Shown here piece by piece: positions 24,606 to 33,062 of a DNA stretch of 64,000 nucleotides. Positions within the stretch are counted from its first letter, which is position 1, and each line of letters begins with the position of its first letter. Source of the DNA: Propionibacteriales bacterium (GTDB taxonomy: Bacteria; Actinomycetota; Actinomycetes; Propionibacteriales; Nocardioidaceae); assembly GCA_026392465.1 (NCBI GenBank), contig JAPLCA010000023.1, positions 62,001 through 126,000 on the forward strand, written 5' to 3'. Under the pieces are notes generated by a model, which was not told the DNA's origin, did no database searches, and worked only from the letters and a program-made list of their open reading frames with translations. A program made the position numbers and the translations under genes.

Positions 24606-25085
24606 CTAGGCGGACTCCCACGGGTAGGCGTGCGCCAGGAACGCCTCGCGCACCTGGTCGCGCGGGGCCTCGAGACGCTCGTCGAAGAGGCGCCGCCCCT
24701 GCGTCCCGTCGATCACCAGACGTCGACCGTCGCGGTACACCCCCACCACCTGGTCGCGCGCCACGGTGCGGCGGTCGCGGCCGTGCACCAGCACCAGCTC
24801 CTCGTCGCGCACGACGACCCGGTGCTCGTCCACGATGGTGAGCGCCGCCAGCGCGCCGCCGACCGCAGCACCCACGGCCAGGCGCGCGGCCCACGCCCAC
24901 GGGGTGTCGAAGCCGGCCACCCAGCGCGCGACGTCCTCGAAGGGCACCCACGGGAAGCCGCTGAGCAGCTCGAGCAGCCACGGCAGCACGAGCAGCAGCG
25001 CCGCACCGCCGCCGGCCAGCAGCACGACGGTCCAGACCCGGTCGGCGTCGGACATGCGCAGCTCGGTCTCGGGGCCCGCGATCAT
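24606..25085 (-). CDS. YqeB-family membrane protein
   Basis: The 159-residue protein has two predicted membrane helices (AALLLVLPWLLELL and AARLAVGAAVGGALAAL) and a C-terminal beta-rich PH-like domain (VVVRDEELVLVHGRDRRTVA followed by RLVIDGTQGRRLFDE). This is the arrangement of the YqeB family. The function is unknown. A GTG at 25094 is an alternative start; ATG at 25085 is preferred because no ribosome site favours the longer form. Confidence 0.7.
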   Translation of the reverse strand: MIAGPETELRMSDADRVWTVVLLAGGGAALLLVLPWLLELLSGFPWVPFEDVARWVAGFDTPWAWAARLAVGAAVGGALAALTIVDEHRVVVRDEELVLVHGRDRRTVARDQVVGVYRDGRRLVIDGTQGRRLFDERLEAPRDQVREAFLAHAYPWESA

Positions 25086-25160
25086 GACGCCCACGCTAGG
25101 AGGGACGGCACCGCGGTCGCGTCGTCCGAAAGGCCGGACCTCGAGGTCCGAAGGTCGAGG

Positions 25161-25340
25161 TCAGGACCGACCGGCGGCCGACCGCAGCGCCTCGACCGAC
25201 TCCGCGCTGACCAGCAGCTCGCACCGCCCGGAGCAGGCCAGCTGGTGCTCGACCCGCCCGGTCGCGATGAGCCGGTGCACCTCCGACGTCGGCACCGCGA
25301 GCAGCGCGGCGGCCTCGGCGACGGTCAGCTGCGACGACAT
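25161..25340 (-). CDS. Small helix-turn-helix (excisionase/MerR-like) DNA-binding protein
   Basis: The 59-residue protein is a complete excisionase-type winged helix: LTVAEAAALLAVPTSEVHRL is the HTH, then a short wing (ATGRVEHQLACSGRCELLVS) and a closing helix VEALRSAA. A stand-alone domain of this kind binds DNA but has no effector domain. The right end of its upstream region is occupied by the palindromic repeat cluster. No phage or integrase gene is near. Confidence 0.7.
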   Translation of the reverse strand: MSSQLTVAEAAALLAVPTSEVHRLIATGRVEHQLACSGRCELLVSAESVEALRSAAGRS

Positions 25341-25364
25341 GGCCCCAGCGTAGTGCTGCGTCTC

Positions 25365-25985
25365 GACTCGGCCACCGACACCTTCCGCTGGTCGAGTAGG
25401 CAGGACGAGCTTGCGAAGTCCTGACGATGGAGCCGTCGCAGTGGGGCGTAGCCGCGACGGAGCGAGACCACCCGGCAACGGACCGGCGCGGGCCGACCCC
25501 CAGCGAAAGCCTGGAATGGTCTCGATACGCCCGGAGCACGCTCGTCCCTCGCGGCTCCGCGCTACTCGACCAGCGACACCTTCCGCTGGTCGAGTAGGCA
25601 GGACGAGCTTGCGAAGTCCTGACGTATCGAGACCACTCGGCAAGAGATCAGCGCGGGGCCAACTCCCAGCGAACGTCTGGAGTGGTCTCGATACGCCGCC
25701 ACCAGCTCCTTCGTCGCGGCGTCGCCTACTCGACCAGCGAAACGCTCCGCTGGTCGAGTAGTCCGAGCGAGCTTGCGAAGCTCGGACGTATCGAGACCAC
25801 CCGGCAACGGATCAGCGCGGGCCTGCTCCCAGCGACCGCTTGGAGTGGTCTCGATACGCCGCCGCCCGCTCCTTCGTCGCGGCGTCGACTACTCGACCAG
25901 CGAAACGCTCCGCTGGTCGAGTAGCAGGGACGAGCTTGCGAAGTCCCTGCGTATCGAGACCACCCGGCAAAAGATCAGCGGGGGC
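25365..25985. repeat. Cluster of long palindromic repeats (locus A)
   Basis: About 620 bases with no gene hold four copies of CGCTGGTCGAGTAG (starting near 25386, 25584, 25748, 25911) and three of its complement. These alternate with GGTCTCGATACG and CGTATCGAGACC, giving units of roughly 165 bases. Each unit is a nested palindrome. The joining segment (cccggcaacggatcagcgcg and a ccagcga..tggagtggtct part) is conserved. The same family recurs at 34075-34206 and 40571-40912. Confidence 0.9.
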
Positions 25986-26044
25986 GGACGTGATGCTGCT
26001 CGCTCGCGCTGCGGGGGGAGGGGGGCGTGCCTACCGTGGAGGAC

Positions 26045-27094
26045 ATGACCACCACCGTCTCCGCCCTGTCCGTGCCCGACGCCGGGAAGCCGTTCGAGAC
26101 CGTCGACCTCGAGCGACGCGACCTCAAGCCGAACGACGTGCGCATCAAGATCAGGTACGCCGGGATCTGCCACTCCGACATCCACCAGGCGCGCGACGAG
26201 TGGGGAGCCGGGATCTTCCCGATGACGCCGGGTCACGAGATCATCGGCTCGGTCGAGGAGGTCGGCTCCGACGTCACCGCCCACGCCGTCGGCGACACGG
26301 TCGGCGTCGGCTGCTTCGTCGACTCGTGCCTGGAGTGCGACGCCTGCCAGGACGGCGAGGAGCAGTTCTGCGACCAGGGCGTCGTGCAGACCTACTCCGC
26401 CAAGACCTACGACGGCGAGGTGACGTACGGCGGCTACAGCGAGCAGGTCGTCGTCCGCGACCACTTCGCGGTGAAGGTGCCCGACGGCGTCGACCTCGCC
26501 GGCACCACGCCGCTGCTGTGCGCCGGCATCACCACGTACGCCCCGCTCGTGCGCCACGGCGTCACGGAGGGCTCCCGCGTCGGCGTCATCGGCATGGGCG
26601 GGCTCGGCCACGTGGCCGTCAAGATCGCCGCCGCGCTCGGCGCGAAGGTCACCGTGCTCAGCCGCACCGACGCCAAGAAGGAGGACGGCCTCGCGTTCGG
26701 CGCGTCCGAGTACGTCGCCACCGAGGAGAAGGGGGCGCTGAAGAGGCTGCGCGGCTCCTTCGACGTCATCCTCAACACCGTCGGCGCGTCCGTCCCCCTC
26801 GACGAGTACCTCGGCCTGCTCGACCGCGGCGGCCGGATGATCAACCTCGGCGCCCCCAGCGACGCGCTCGAGGTCGGTGCCTTCTCGCTGCTGACCATGC
26901 GACGCGCCGTCGAGGGCTCCATGGTCGGCGGCCTGCCGCAGACCCAGGAGATGCTCGACTTCTGCGCCGAGCACGACATCACCGCCACCGTCGAGGTCAT
27001 CTCCGCCGACCAGGTCGACGAGTACTACGACCGGGTCGTCGACGGCGACGTGCGCTACCGCGCCGTCATCGACGTCGCCACCCTCGCCCGGTGA
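26045..27094 (+). CDS. Zinc-dependent NAD(P)+ alcohol dehydrogenase (cinnamyl/AdhC type)
   Basis: The 349-residue medium-chain dehydrogenase has catalytic zinc ligands in GICHSDIHQ and TPGHEIIG, structural-zinc cysteines in DSCLECDACQDGEEQFC, and the cofactor motif IGMGGLGHVAVKIA. A conserved SRTDAKKED after the first Rossmann strand favours NADP(H). It interconverts aldehydes and primary alcohols, probably broad-range. ATG at 26045 follows GTGGAGG. It overlaps the next gene (GTGA). Confidence 0.9.
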   Translation: MTTTVSALSVPDAGKPFETVDLERRDLKPNDVRIKIRYAGICHSDIHQARDEWGAGIFPMTPGHEIIGSVEEVGSDVTAHAVGDTVGVGCFVDSCLECDACQDGEEQFCDQGVVQTYSAKTYDGEVTYGGYSEQVVVRDHFAVKVPDGVDLAGTTPLLCAGITTYAPLVRHGVTEGSRVGVIGMGGLGHVAVKIAAALGAKVTVLSRTDAKKEDGLAFGASEYVATEEKGALKRLRGSFDVILNTVGASVPLDEYLGLLDRGGRMINLGAPSDALEVGAFSLLTMRRAVEGSMVGGLPQTQEMLDFCAEHDITATVEVISADQVDEYYDRVVDGDVRYRAVIDVATLAR

Positions 27095-27687
27095 GCCTGC
27101 GCACCAGCCTGCGGGTGGGCGACGAGGGCGTCCAGCCGTACCGGTTGATGACCGCCCTCGTCGTCCCCCGGCCCATCGCCTGGATCAGCACCGTCGACGC
27201 GCAGGGTCGGGGCAACCTCGCGCCGCACTCGTTCTTCACGGTCGCGTGCGCGGAGCCGCCGATCCTCGCGTTCACGTCGGTGGGCGAGAAGGACACGCTG
27301 CGCAACGTGCGCGAGACCGGTGAGCTGGTCGTGAACCTGGCCACGCAGCCCCTCACCGACGCCGTCAACGGGTCGAGCGCGCCGTACGAGCACGGGGTCG
27401 ACGAGGCGGAGGCGCTGGGGCTGGCGACGGAGCCGAGCGAGCTGGTCGCGCCCCGGCGCGTCGTCGACTCCCCCGCGTCGATCGAGTGCCGGCTGCACTC
27501 GACCACCGAGCTCGGCGACTCGACGCTCGTGCTCGCCGAGGTGCTGCTGTTCAGCGTCGCCGACCACGTGCTCGTCGACGGCCACCCCGAGTTCGACCGG
27601 CTCGCGCCGATGACCCGCCTCGGCAAGGAGGAGTGGGCACCGCCCAGCGTCCCGTTCACGCTCCCCCGGCCGACGAGCACGCCGTAG
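27091..27687 (+). CDS. Flavin reductase-like FMN-binding domain protein
   Basis: The 198-residue protein has the flavin reductase-like split barrel: [20 protein letters not shown], then [31 protein letters not shown]-type [10 protein letters not shown], and a closing [13 protein letters not shown]. This branch (flavoredoxin/DIM6-like) uses FMN to reduce flavin or substrates directly. GTG at 27091 overlaps the alcohol dehydrogenase stop, so the two are coupled. A shared aldehyde-related role is possible but unproven. Confidence 0.85.
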   Translation: MSLRTSLRVGDEGVQPYRLMTALVVPRPIAWISTVDAQGRGNLAPHSFFTVACAEPPILAFTSVGEKDTLRNVRETGELVVNLATQPLTDAVNGSSAPYEHGVDEAEALGLATEPSELVAPRRVVDSPASIECRLHSTTELGDSTLVLAEVLLFSVADHVLVDGHPEFDRLAPMTRLGKEEWAPPSVPFTLPRPTSTP

Positions 27688-27731
27688 GTCGCGCGACCGG
27701 TCGGTCCGGGGGCGGTGGGTAGTCTGCCCCG

Positions 27732-29246
27732 GTGCGCACACCTGGGTTGCTGGTCGCCGGGACGACGTCGGACGCGGGCAAGAGCGTCGTGACGACCGGC
27801 GTCTGCCGGGCGTTCGCCCGCCGCGGGCTCCGCGTGGCGCCCTACAAGGCGCAGAACATGTCGAACAACTCGATGGTCGTCCCGCTGGGGGGCGACGCGG
27901 ACGGCGGCTTCGGCGAGATCGGCCGCGCCCAGTGGGTGCAGGCGCTCGCGGCACGGGCGACGCCCGAGGTGGCGATGAACCCAGTCCTGCTGAAGCCGGG
28001 CAGCGACCGTCGCAGCCACGCCGTGGTGATGGGCCGACCGGGCGGGGTCGTGGACGCGACGGACTTCGTCGAGGGACGGCGTCATCTCGCGCAGGCCGCC
28101 CACGCGGCGTTCGACGACCTGGCCGGCCGGTACGACGTGGTCGTGGCCGAGGGGGCCGGGTCGCCGACCGAGATCAACCTGCGCGCGTCGGACTACGTGA
28201 ACCTCGGTCTCGCGCAGCACGCACGGATGCCGGTGGTCGTGGTGGGCGACATCGACCGTGGCGGGCTGTTCGCGGCCCTGCACGGCACGGTGGCCCTGCT
28301 CGACTCCGCCGACCAGGCGCTCGTGGCGGGGTTCGTGGTCAACAAGTTCCGCGGGGAGGTCTCGCTGCTGGAGCCGGGCCTCGACCGGCTCACGGAGCTC
28401 ACCGGTCGGCCGTTCCTGGGCGTGCTCCCGTGGGACCCGACGCTGTGGCTCGACTCCGAGGACGCGCTCGACCTGGAGGGACGGCGCTCCGGATCGGCGG
28501 GGGCCCTGCGGGTCGCGGTGGTGCGACTGCCCCGGATCAGCAACTTCACCGACGTCGACGCCCTGGGCGTGGAGCCCGGGGTCGACGTGGTGTTCGTGTC
28601 CGACCCGCGCGACGTCGCGGACGCCGACCTGGTCGTGCTGCCGGGCACCCGCGCCACCATCGACGACCTGGCGTGGCTGAGGTCGCGGGGCCTGGACCGT
28701 GCCGTGGTGGCGCACGCGCGCGCGGGACGTCCGGTGCTGGGGATCTGTGGCGGGTTCCAGATGCTCGGCCGGCACGTGCACGACCCCGACGCGGTGGAGG
28801 CGTCGACGCCGCGCAGCGTGGAGGGTCTGGGGCTGCTCGACGTGGAGACGACCTTCGGCACGGAGAAGGTGCTGCGGCTGCCGGTCGGGGAGGCGCTGGG
28901 CGCGACGACGTCGGGCTACGAGATCCACCACGGCCGCATCGCGCGGGGTGCCGACGAGGAGTTCCTGGCCGGCGCGCGACGCGGCGCGGTGATGGGCACC
29001 ATGTGGCACGGCAGCCTCGAGGGCGACGCGTTCCGGCACGCGTTCCTCGCGGAGGTGGCGGCTGCCGCGGGCACGACGCTCCCGGACTCCGACGTGTCCT
29101 TCGGGGCGCTGCGCGAGGCACGGCTGGACCGGCTGGGCGACCTCGTGGAGGAGCACCTCGACGTCGACGCGCTCTGGACGCTCGCCCGCGAGGGCGCACC
29201 CACCGACCTGCCGCTGCTGCCCCCGGGTGCGGGGAGCGACGCATGA
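27732..29246 (+). CDS. cobQ: Cobyric acid synthase
   Basis: The 504-residue protein amidates four carboxyl groups (b, d, e, g) of adenosylcobyrinic acid a,c-diamide using glutamine and ATP. Its N-terminal P-loop-like dethiobiotin-synthetase fold shows [19 protein letters not shown] and [12 protein letters not shown]. The C-terminal class I amidotransferase has its Cys in [10 protein letters not shown] and the His in [12 protein letters not shown] start at 27732. It is followed by cobK with an ATGA overlap. No riboswitch was found directly upstream. Confidence 0.96.
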   Translation: MRTPGLLVAGTTSDAGKSVVTTGVCRAFARRGLRVAPYKAQNMSNNSMVVPLGGDADGGFGEIGRAQWVQALAARATPEVAMNPVLLKPGSDRRSHAVVMGRPGGVVDATDFVEGRRHLAQAAHAAFDDLAGRYDVVVAEGAGSPTEINLRASDYVNLGLAQHARMPVVVVGDIDRGGLFAALHGTVALLDSADQALVAGFVVNKFRGEVSLLEPGLDRLTELTGRPFLGVLPWDPTLWLDSEDALDLEGRRSGSAGALRVAVVRLPRISNFTDVDALGVEPGVDVVFVSDPRDVADADLVVLPGTRATIDDLAWLRSRGLDRAVVAHARAGRPVLGICGGFQMLGRHVHDPDAVEASTPRSVEGLGLLDVETTFGTEKVLRLPVGEALGATTSGYEIHHGRIARGADEEFLAGARRGAVMGTMWHGSLEGDAFRHAFLAEVAAAAGTTLPDSDVSFGALREARLDRLGDLVEEHLDVDALWTLAREGAPTDLPLLPPGAGSDA

Positions 29247-29974
29247 TGCTGCTGCTGGGCGGCACGGCCGAGGCCCGCGCGCTCGCGCGGTCCCTCGAGG
29301 GGCTCCGGTTCACGTCGTCGTTGGCCGGTCGCGTCGCCCGTCCGCGGATGCCGGTCGGCGCGACGCGGATCGGCGGGTTCGGGGGTGTGGACGGCCTGCG
29401 GGCCTACCTGCGCGACGAGGGGGTGGCCGCGGTGGTCGACGCGACGCACCCGTTCGCGGCCGGCATCTCGCGCAACGCGGCGCTGGCCTGCGCGGCCGAG
29501 GGCGTGCCGCTGCTGCGGCTCGAGCGACCGGGCTGGGCAACGCGCCCGGACGCGGAGCGGTGGCACTGGGTCGACTCCCACGAGGAGGCCGCGACCGCGA
29601 CGGCGGCGCTCGGGCACCGGCCGTTCCTGAGCATCGGCCGGCAGGGTCTCGCGCCCTTCGTGGAGCCGTTGCGCGACGTCCCGGCCCTCGTGCGGGTGGT
29701 CGACGAGCCGGAGGTGTCGCTGCCCCCGGCCTGGACGCTGCTGCAGAGCCGCGGTCCCTACGACCTGGCGTCGGAGCGCTCCCTGCTCGCGGAGCACGCC
29801 GTCGACGTCGTCGTGACCAAGGACTCGGGGGGCGACCACACGGTGGCGAAGCTCGACGTCGCCGCGGAGCGCGGTGCCGCTGTCGTGGTCGTGCGTCGTC
29901 CGGCACCGCCCGAGGGCGTGGAGACGGTCAGCGACGTCGACGACGCAGCAGCCTGGGCGCGAGCGCACAGCTGA
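29243..29974 (+). CDS. cobK: Precorrin-6A reductase
   Basis: The 243-residue NADPH-dependent reductase converts precorrin-6A to precorrin-6B by reducing the macrocycle. Typical features are the start [41 protein letters not shown] and [20 protein letters not shown] at 29243 overlaps the cobQ stop. Its 3' end overlaps the 3' end of the convergent cobD gene by 47 bases, so no terminator separates them. Confidence 0.95.
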   Translation: MMLLLGGTAEARALARSLEGLRFTSSLAGRVARPRMPVGATRIGGFGGVDGLRAYLRDEGVAAVVDATHPFAAGISRNAALACAAEGVPLLRLERPGWATRPDAERWHWVDSHEEAATATAALGHRPFLSIGRQGLAPFVEPLRDVPALVRVVDEPEVSLPPAWTLLQSRGPYDLASERSLLAEHAVDVVVTKDSGGDHTVAKLDVAAERGAAVVVVRRPAPPEGVETVSDVDDAAAWARAHS

Positions 29975-30881
29975 GGAGCGCGCCGAGGTCGACCAGCCAC
30001 GCGAGCCGGGTGGCGCGGGCGACGTCGGCGGGGGCGACCGGGCGACCGTCGCCCAGCGTGTGCCGGTCCTCGGTGCGCCCGAAGTAGACGTTGACGCCGC
30101 CCAGCTGCACGCCGAGCGCCCCGGCGAACGCCGCCTCGACGGGGCCCGCGTTGGGGCTGGGGTGGTGCCGGGCGTCGCGCGCCCAGGCGCGCACGGCCGC
30201 CGAGGGGCTGCCGCCGACGATCGGAGCCGCCGACGCGGCGAGGGCGGCGGACAGCCGGGCGGGCACGAGGTTGAGCAGGTCGTCGAGCCGCGCGGCGGCC
30301 CACCCGAACCGCTCGAGGCGCGGCGTGCGGTGCCCGACCATGGCGTCGAGCGTGTTCGCGGCGCGGTACGCGAGCAGTCCGGGCACCCCGGCCACGGCGC
30401 CGGCCACGAGCGGGGCGACGACGGCGTCCGAGGTGTTCTCGGCCACCGACTCGACCGTAGCGCGGGCGACGCCGCCGGCGTCGAGGACGCTGGGGTCACG
30501 GCCGACGAGGTGGGTCACCCGCTGCCGGGCGGCGGGCAGGTCGTCGTCGGCGAGATGGCCGTGCACGGCGAGCGCCTCACGCTCGAGCGAGCGGCCACCG
30601 AGCACCGCCCACGTGCAACCGGCCACGAGCGACGTCTCGACCAGGCGGCCGTGTCGCCTCGCCGCACGCTGCGCGACGACGCCTGCCAACCCGCTGCCAC
30701 CCACCAGCAGGGCGACGTGCACGACACCGGCCGAGCGTCGGTCGGCGTAGGTACGACGTTCGAGAGCAGCGGCCGCACGGCCGAAGCCGGCGACGGGGTG
30801 GAACCGACGAGGGTCGCCGAGGACCCGGTCGAGGGCGAAGCCCAGGACGAGTCCCACGGTCCTCGCGCTCGGTGCCGTCAC
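29928..30881 (-). CDS. cobD: Adenosylcobinamide-phosphate synthase (CobD/CbiB)
   Basis: The 317-residue integral membrane protein attaches the aminopropanol (or its phosphate) to cobyric acid. Family marks are [33 protein letters not shown], the [15 protein letters not shown] motif, and [23 protein letters not shown] at 30881 overlaps the cobS stop (GTGA). The tail overlaps cobK on the opposite strand. Confidence 0.95.
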   Translation of the reverse strand: MTAPSARTVGLVLGFALDRVLGDPRRFHPVAGFGRAAAALERRTYADRRSAGVVHVALLVGGSGLAGVVAQRAARRHGRLVETSLVAGCTWAVLGGRSLEREALAVHGHLADDDLPAARQRVTHLVGRDPSVLDAGGVARATVESVAENTSDAVVAPLVAGAVAGVPGLLAYRAANTLDAMVGHRTPRLERFGWAAARLDDLLNLVPARLSAALAASAAPIVGGSPSAAVRAWARDARHHPSPNAGPVEAAFAGALGVQLGGVNVYFGRTEDRHTLGDGRPVAPADVARATRLAWLVDLGALLSCALAPRLLRRRRR

Positions 30882-31633
30882 GACAGCACCGCCAGCACGG
30901 CGGCGAGCGCGAGCTCGACCCCGGCACCGAGCACGTCGCCGGTGACCCCGCCGATGCGACGCCGAGCCCTCAGCAGGAGCAGCGTCAGGACGGCCAGGGC
31001 CGCCGCCGTGGCCGCGAGGGTGCGCCACCAGGGCACGTCGACCAGCAGGCCGCTGCCCACGAGCACGGCGGTCCAGACGGCCAGGGCGGCCACGGCGGCG
31101 ACGACCGGCACGGTGCCCGCGACCGTGGCGCCGAGCCTGGAGCCCTCGCCGGCCGGCACCGGTCGGGCGCAGGCGAGCGCGAGGCTCCCCCGCGAGAGGA
31201 GCACGGCCGCGCCGACGAGCAGGGCGGCGTCGGACGCGGCGAGCGCCGCCACGCCCGCGGCCTGCAGCCCGAGCACCAGCACCAGGGCGGCGGCCCCGGC
31301 GGGCCCCACGTCGCCCGAGCGCATGACGGCGAGCGTGCGGTCTCGGTCGTAGGACGACGTGAGCCCGTCGGCGGTGTCCGCGAGGCCGTCGAGGTGGAAC
31401 GCCCGGGTGCCGAGCGCGAGCAGCCCGACGACGAGCAGGCCCGTGACGAGCGGGGCGAGGCCGGCGGCGTCGGCGACGAGCACGAGCAGGGTGGCGGCCA
31501 CGGCCAGCGGGAGGACGGCGAGCGGCGCGAGCAGCATCGCCCGGCCGGCGACACCGCGGTCGACCGTGCCGGGCGGCCGCACCGGCCAGGCGCTGAGCGT
31601 GCCGACGGCGAGCCGCCAGGCGTCGAGGGTCAC
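30878..31633 (-). CDS. cobS: Adenosylcobinamide-GDP ribazoletransferase (cobalamin synthase)
   Basis: This 251-residue polytopic membrane enzyme joins alpha-ribazole or its phosphate to GDP-cobinamide, the last assembly step. The metal-binding motif FHLDGLADTADGLTSSYDRD and the closing GGVTGDVLGA are both present, with about six hydrophobic helices. GTG start at 31633, overlapping the phosphatase stop. It is coupled to cobD downstream. Confidence 0.95.
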   Translation of the reverse strand: MTLDAWRLAVGTLSAWPVRPPGTVDRGVAGRAMLLAPLAVLPLAVAATLLVLVADAAGLAPLVTGLLVVGLLALGTRAFHLDGLADTADGLTSSYDRDRTLAVMRSGDVGPAGAAALVLVLGLQAAGVAALAASDAALLVGAAVLLSRGSLALACARPVPAGEGSRLGATVAGTVPVVAAVAALAVWTAVLVGSGLLVDVPWWRTLAATAAALAVLTLLLLRARRRIGGVTGDVLGAGVELALAAVLAVLS

Positions 31634-32061
31634 GACACCGTCACCCGGACCTCGGCGTTCTCGGGCAGGCTAGGCGTGGACCCCGTCAGGAGGGCGTGCG
31701 CGTAGGCGATGAGGTCGCCGTGGCTGACCACCAGGGTGCTGTCGAGCGGCGGACGGGCGAGGAAGGTGCTGATCCGCTCCACCACGTCGTCGACCGTCTC
31801 GTCCAGGCCCCGCTCGACGAGCAGCGGGTCCTCCACGACGTCGAGTCCCAGGTGGGCGGCGACCAGGTCGGCGCTCTCGCGCGCCCGGACCAGCGGCGAG
31901 CAGACCACGGCGGTCACGCCCGACTGCGTCAGCGTCCCGGCGGCGGCGACGACCTGGGCACGCCCCCGCTCGGTGAGCGGCGGGTGGGCGGTCCGGCCCT
32001 GCTCGCGGCCGGCGACGTTCCAGGTGGACTCGCCGTGGCGCATCCAGAACAGCCGGATCAC
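31630..32061 (-). CDS. Histidine phosphatase, probable alpha-ribazole-phosphate phosphatase
   Basis: The 143-residue histidine-phosphatase superfamily protein has the phospho-acceptor MRHGESTWN, Arg in CSPLVRARESADLV, Glu in VERGLDE and the second His in VVSHGDLI. It is short for the family (usually about 200). Its place between cobA and cobS, with 4-base overlaps on both sides, suggests it removes phosphate from alpha-ribazole phosphate or adenosylcobalamin phosphate. General phosphoglycerate-mutase-like activity cannot be excluded. Confidence 0.82.
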   Translation of the reverse strand: MIRLFWMRHGESTWNVAGREQGRTAHPPLTERGRAQVVAAAGTLTQSGVTAVVCSPLVRARESADLVAAHLGLDVVEDPLLVERGLDETVDDVVERISTFLARPPLDSTLVVSHGDLIAYAHALLTGSTPSLPENAEVRVTVS

Positions 32062-33062
32062 GACAGGACGTCCACGACGTGCCCGACCACGGTGACGGCG
32101 GGTGCGCCAATGCCGCTCTCGGCGACGACGTCGGCGATGGTCGCCACCGTCCCGTCCACGCGACGCTGGCTCGGCAGCCCCGCGTCGGCCACGACCGCGG
32201 CAGGCGTGCGCGGGTCGAGGCCGCCCTGCACGAGGGCCTCCGCGATGGCCGGCAGCGTGCGCACGCCCATGAGCACGACGAGGGTGGTGCCGGTGGAGGC
32301 GAGCGCCTTCCAGTCGACGGTGCCGTCGGGGTGCCCGGGCGGCACGTGGCCCGAGACGACCGTGAAGCCCTGCGTGGTGCCGCGGTGGGTCACGGGGATG
32401 CCGGCCAGCGCGGGCGCCGACACCGACGACGTGACACCGGGGACTACCCGCACGGGGACGCCCGCCGCGACGCAGGCCAGCAGCTCCTCGCCGCCGCGTC
32501 CGAACACGAACGGGTCGCCGCCCTTGAGCCGGACGACGCGACGACCGGCCTTCGCGTGCTCGACCAGCAGCTTGTTGATGGTCTCCTGCGGCGTGGACCG
32601 GCCGCCGGGCACCTTGGCCACGTCGACGACGAGCGCGTCGGGGCGCACGACGTCGAGCGCCGCGAGGGGCACGAGCCGGTCGGTGACGACGACGTCGGCC
32701 TCGGCGAGCGCGCGCTGGCCGCCGACCGTCATGAGGTCGGGGTCGCCGGGGCCGGCGCCGACGAGCACGACCTCGCCGACCTGCCCGGGCGGGGTGTCGC
32801 CCGACAGGGACGCCCCGGGCGTGACCGCGTCCTCCGGGGAGCCCGACGGCTGGTCCGGGCGACGCAGCACGACGTCGGCGGCGAGCACGTCGTCGAGGAC
32901 GAGGGCGCGCGCGTGCCAGGCCACGAGGCCCCGGTCGGCCAGGTCCTCGAGGGTGGCGACCAGCTCCTCGGCGACCACCACGACGGTGTCGCCCTGCGCG
33001 AGGTGCGCGGAGACGGCGGCCGCGGCACGCAGACCGCCGCCCACGACGAGCACCCGACTCAC
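32058..33062 (-). CDS. cobA: Uroporphyrinogen-III C-methyltransferase with vestigial N-terminal siroheme-synthase domain
   Basis: The 334-residue enzyme uses SAM to make precorrin-2 from uroporphyrinogen III. Residues ~95-334 form the methyltransferase (EVVLVGAGPGDPDLMTVGGQ, KGGDPFVFGRGGEELLAC, VPGVTSSVSAPALAGIPVTH). Residues ~1-70 (SRVLVVGGGLRAAAAVSAHL) look like the start of a Met8/CysG NAD-binding domain but are far shorter than the ~150 residues needed, so dehydrogenase/chelatase activity is unlikely. GTG at 33062 overlaps the CobC stop. Confidence 0.93.
   Translation of the reverse strand: MSRVLVVGGGLRAAAAVSAHLAQGDTVVVVAEELVATLEDLADRGLVAWHARALVLDDVLAADVVLRRPDQPSGSPEDAVTPGASLSGDTPPGQVGEVVLVGAGPGDPDLMTVGGQRALAEADVVVTDRLVPLAALDVVRPDALVVDVAKVPGGRSTPQETINKLLVEHAKAGRRVVRLKGGDPFVFGRGGEELLACVAAGVPVRVVPGVTSSVSAPALAGIPVTHRGTTQGFTVVSGHVPPGHPDGTVDWKALASTGTTLVVLMGVRTLPAIAEALVQGGLDPRTPAAVVADAGLPSQRRVDGTVATIADVVAESGIGAPAVTVVGHVVDVLS

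Noticed and set aside
25161-25985. Prophage or integrative element suggested by an excisionase-like HTH next to repeats
   Set aside because: No integrase, attachment site or phage gene is nearby; the repeats also occur at two other loci within cob genes.
25411-26048. Several short frames ending in VE-stop across the repeat cluster
   Set aside because: They are translations of the palindromic repeat (RIETTRQ-like peptides), not genes.
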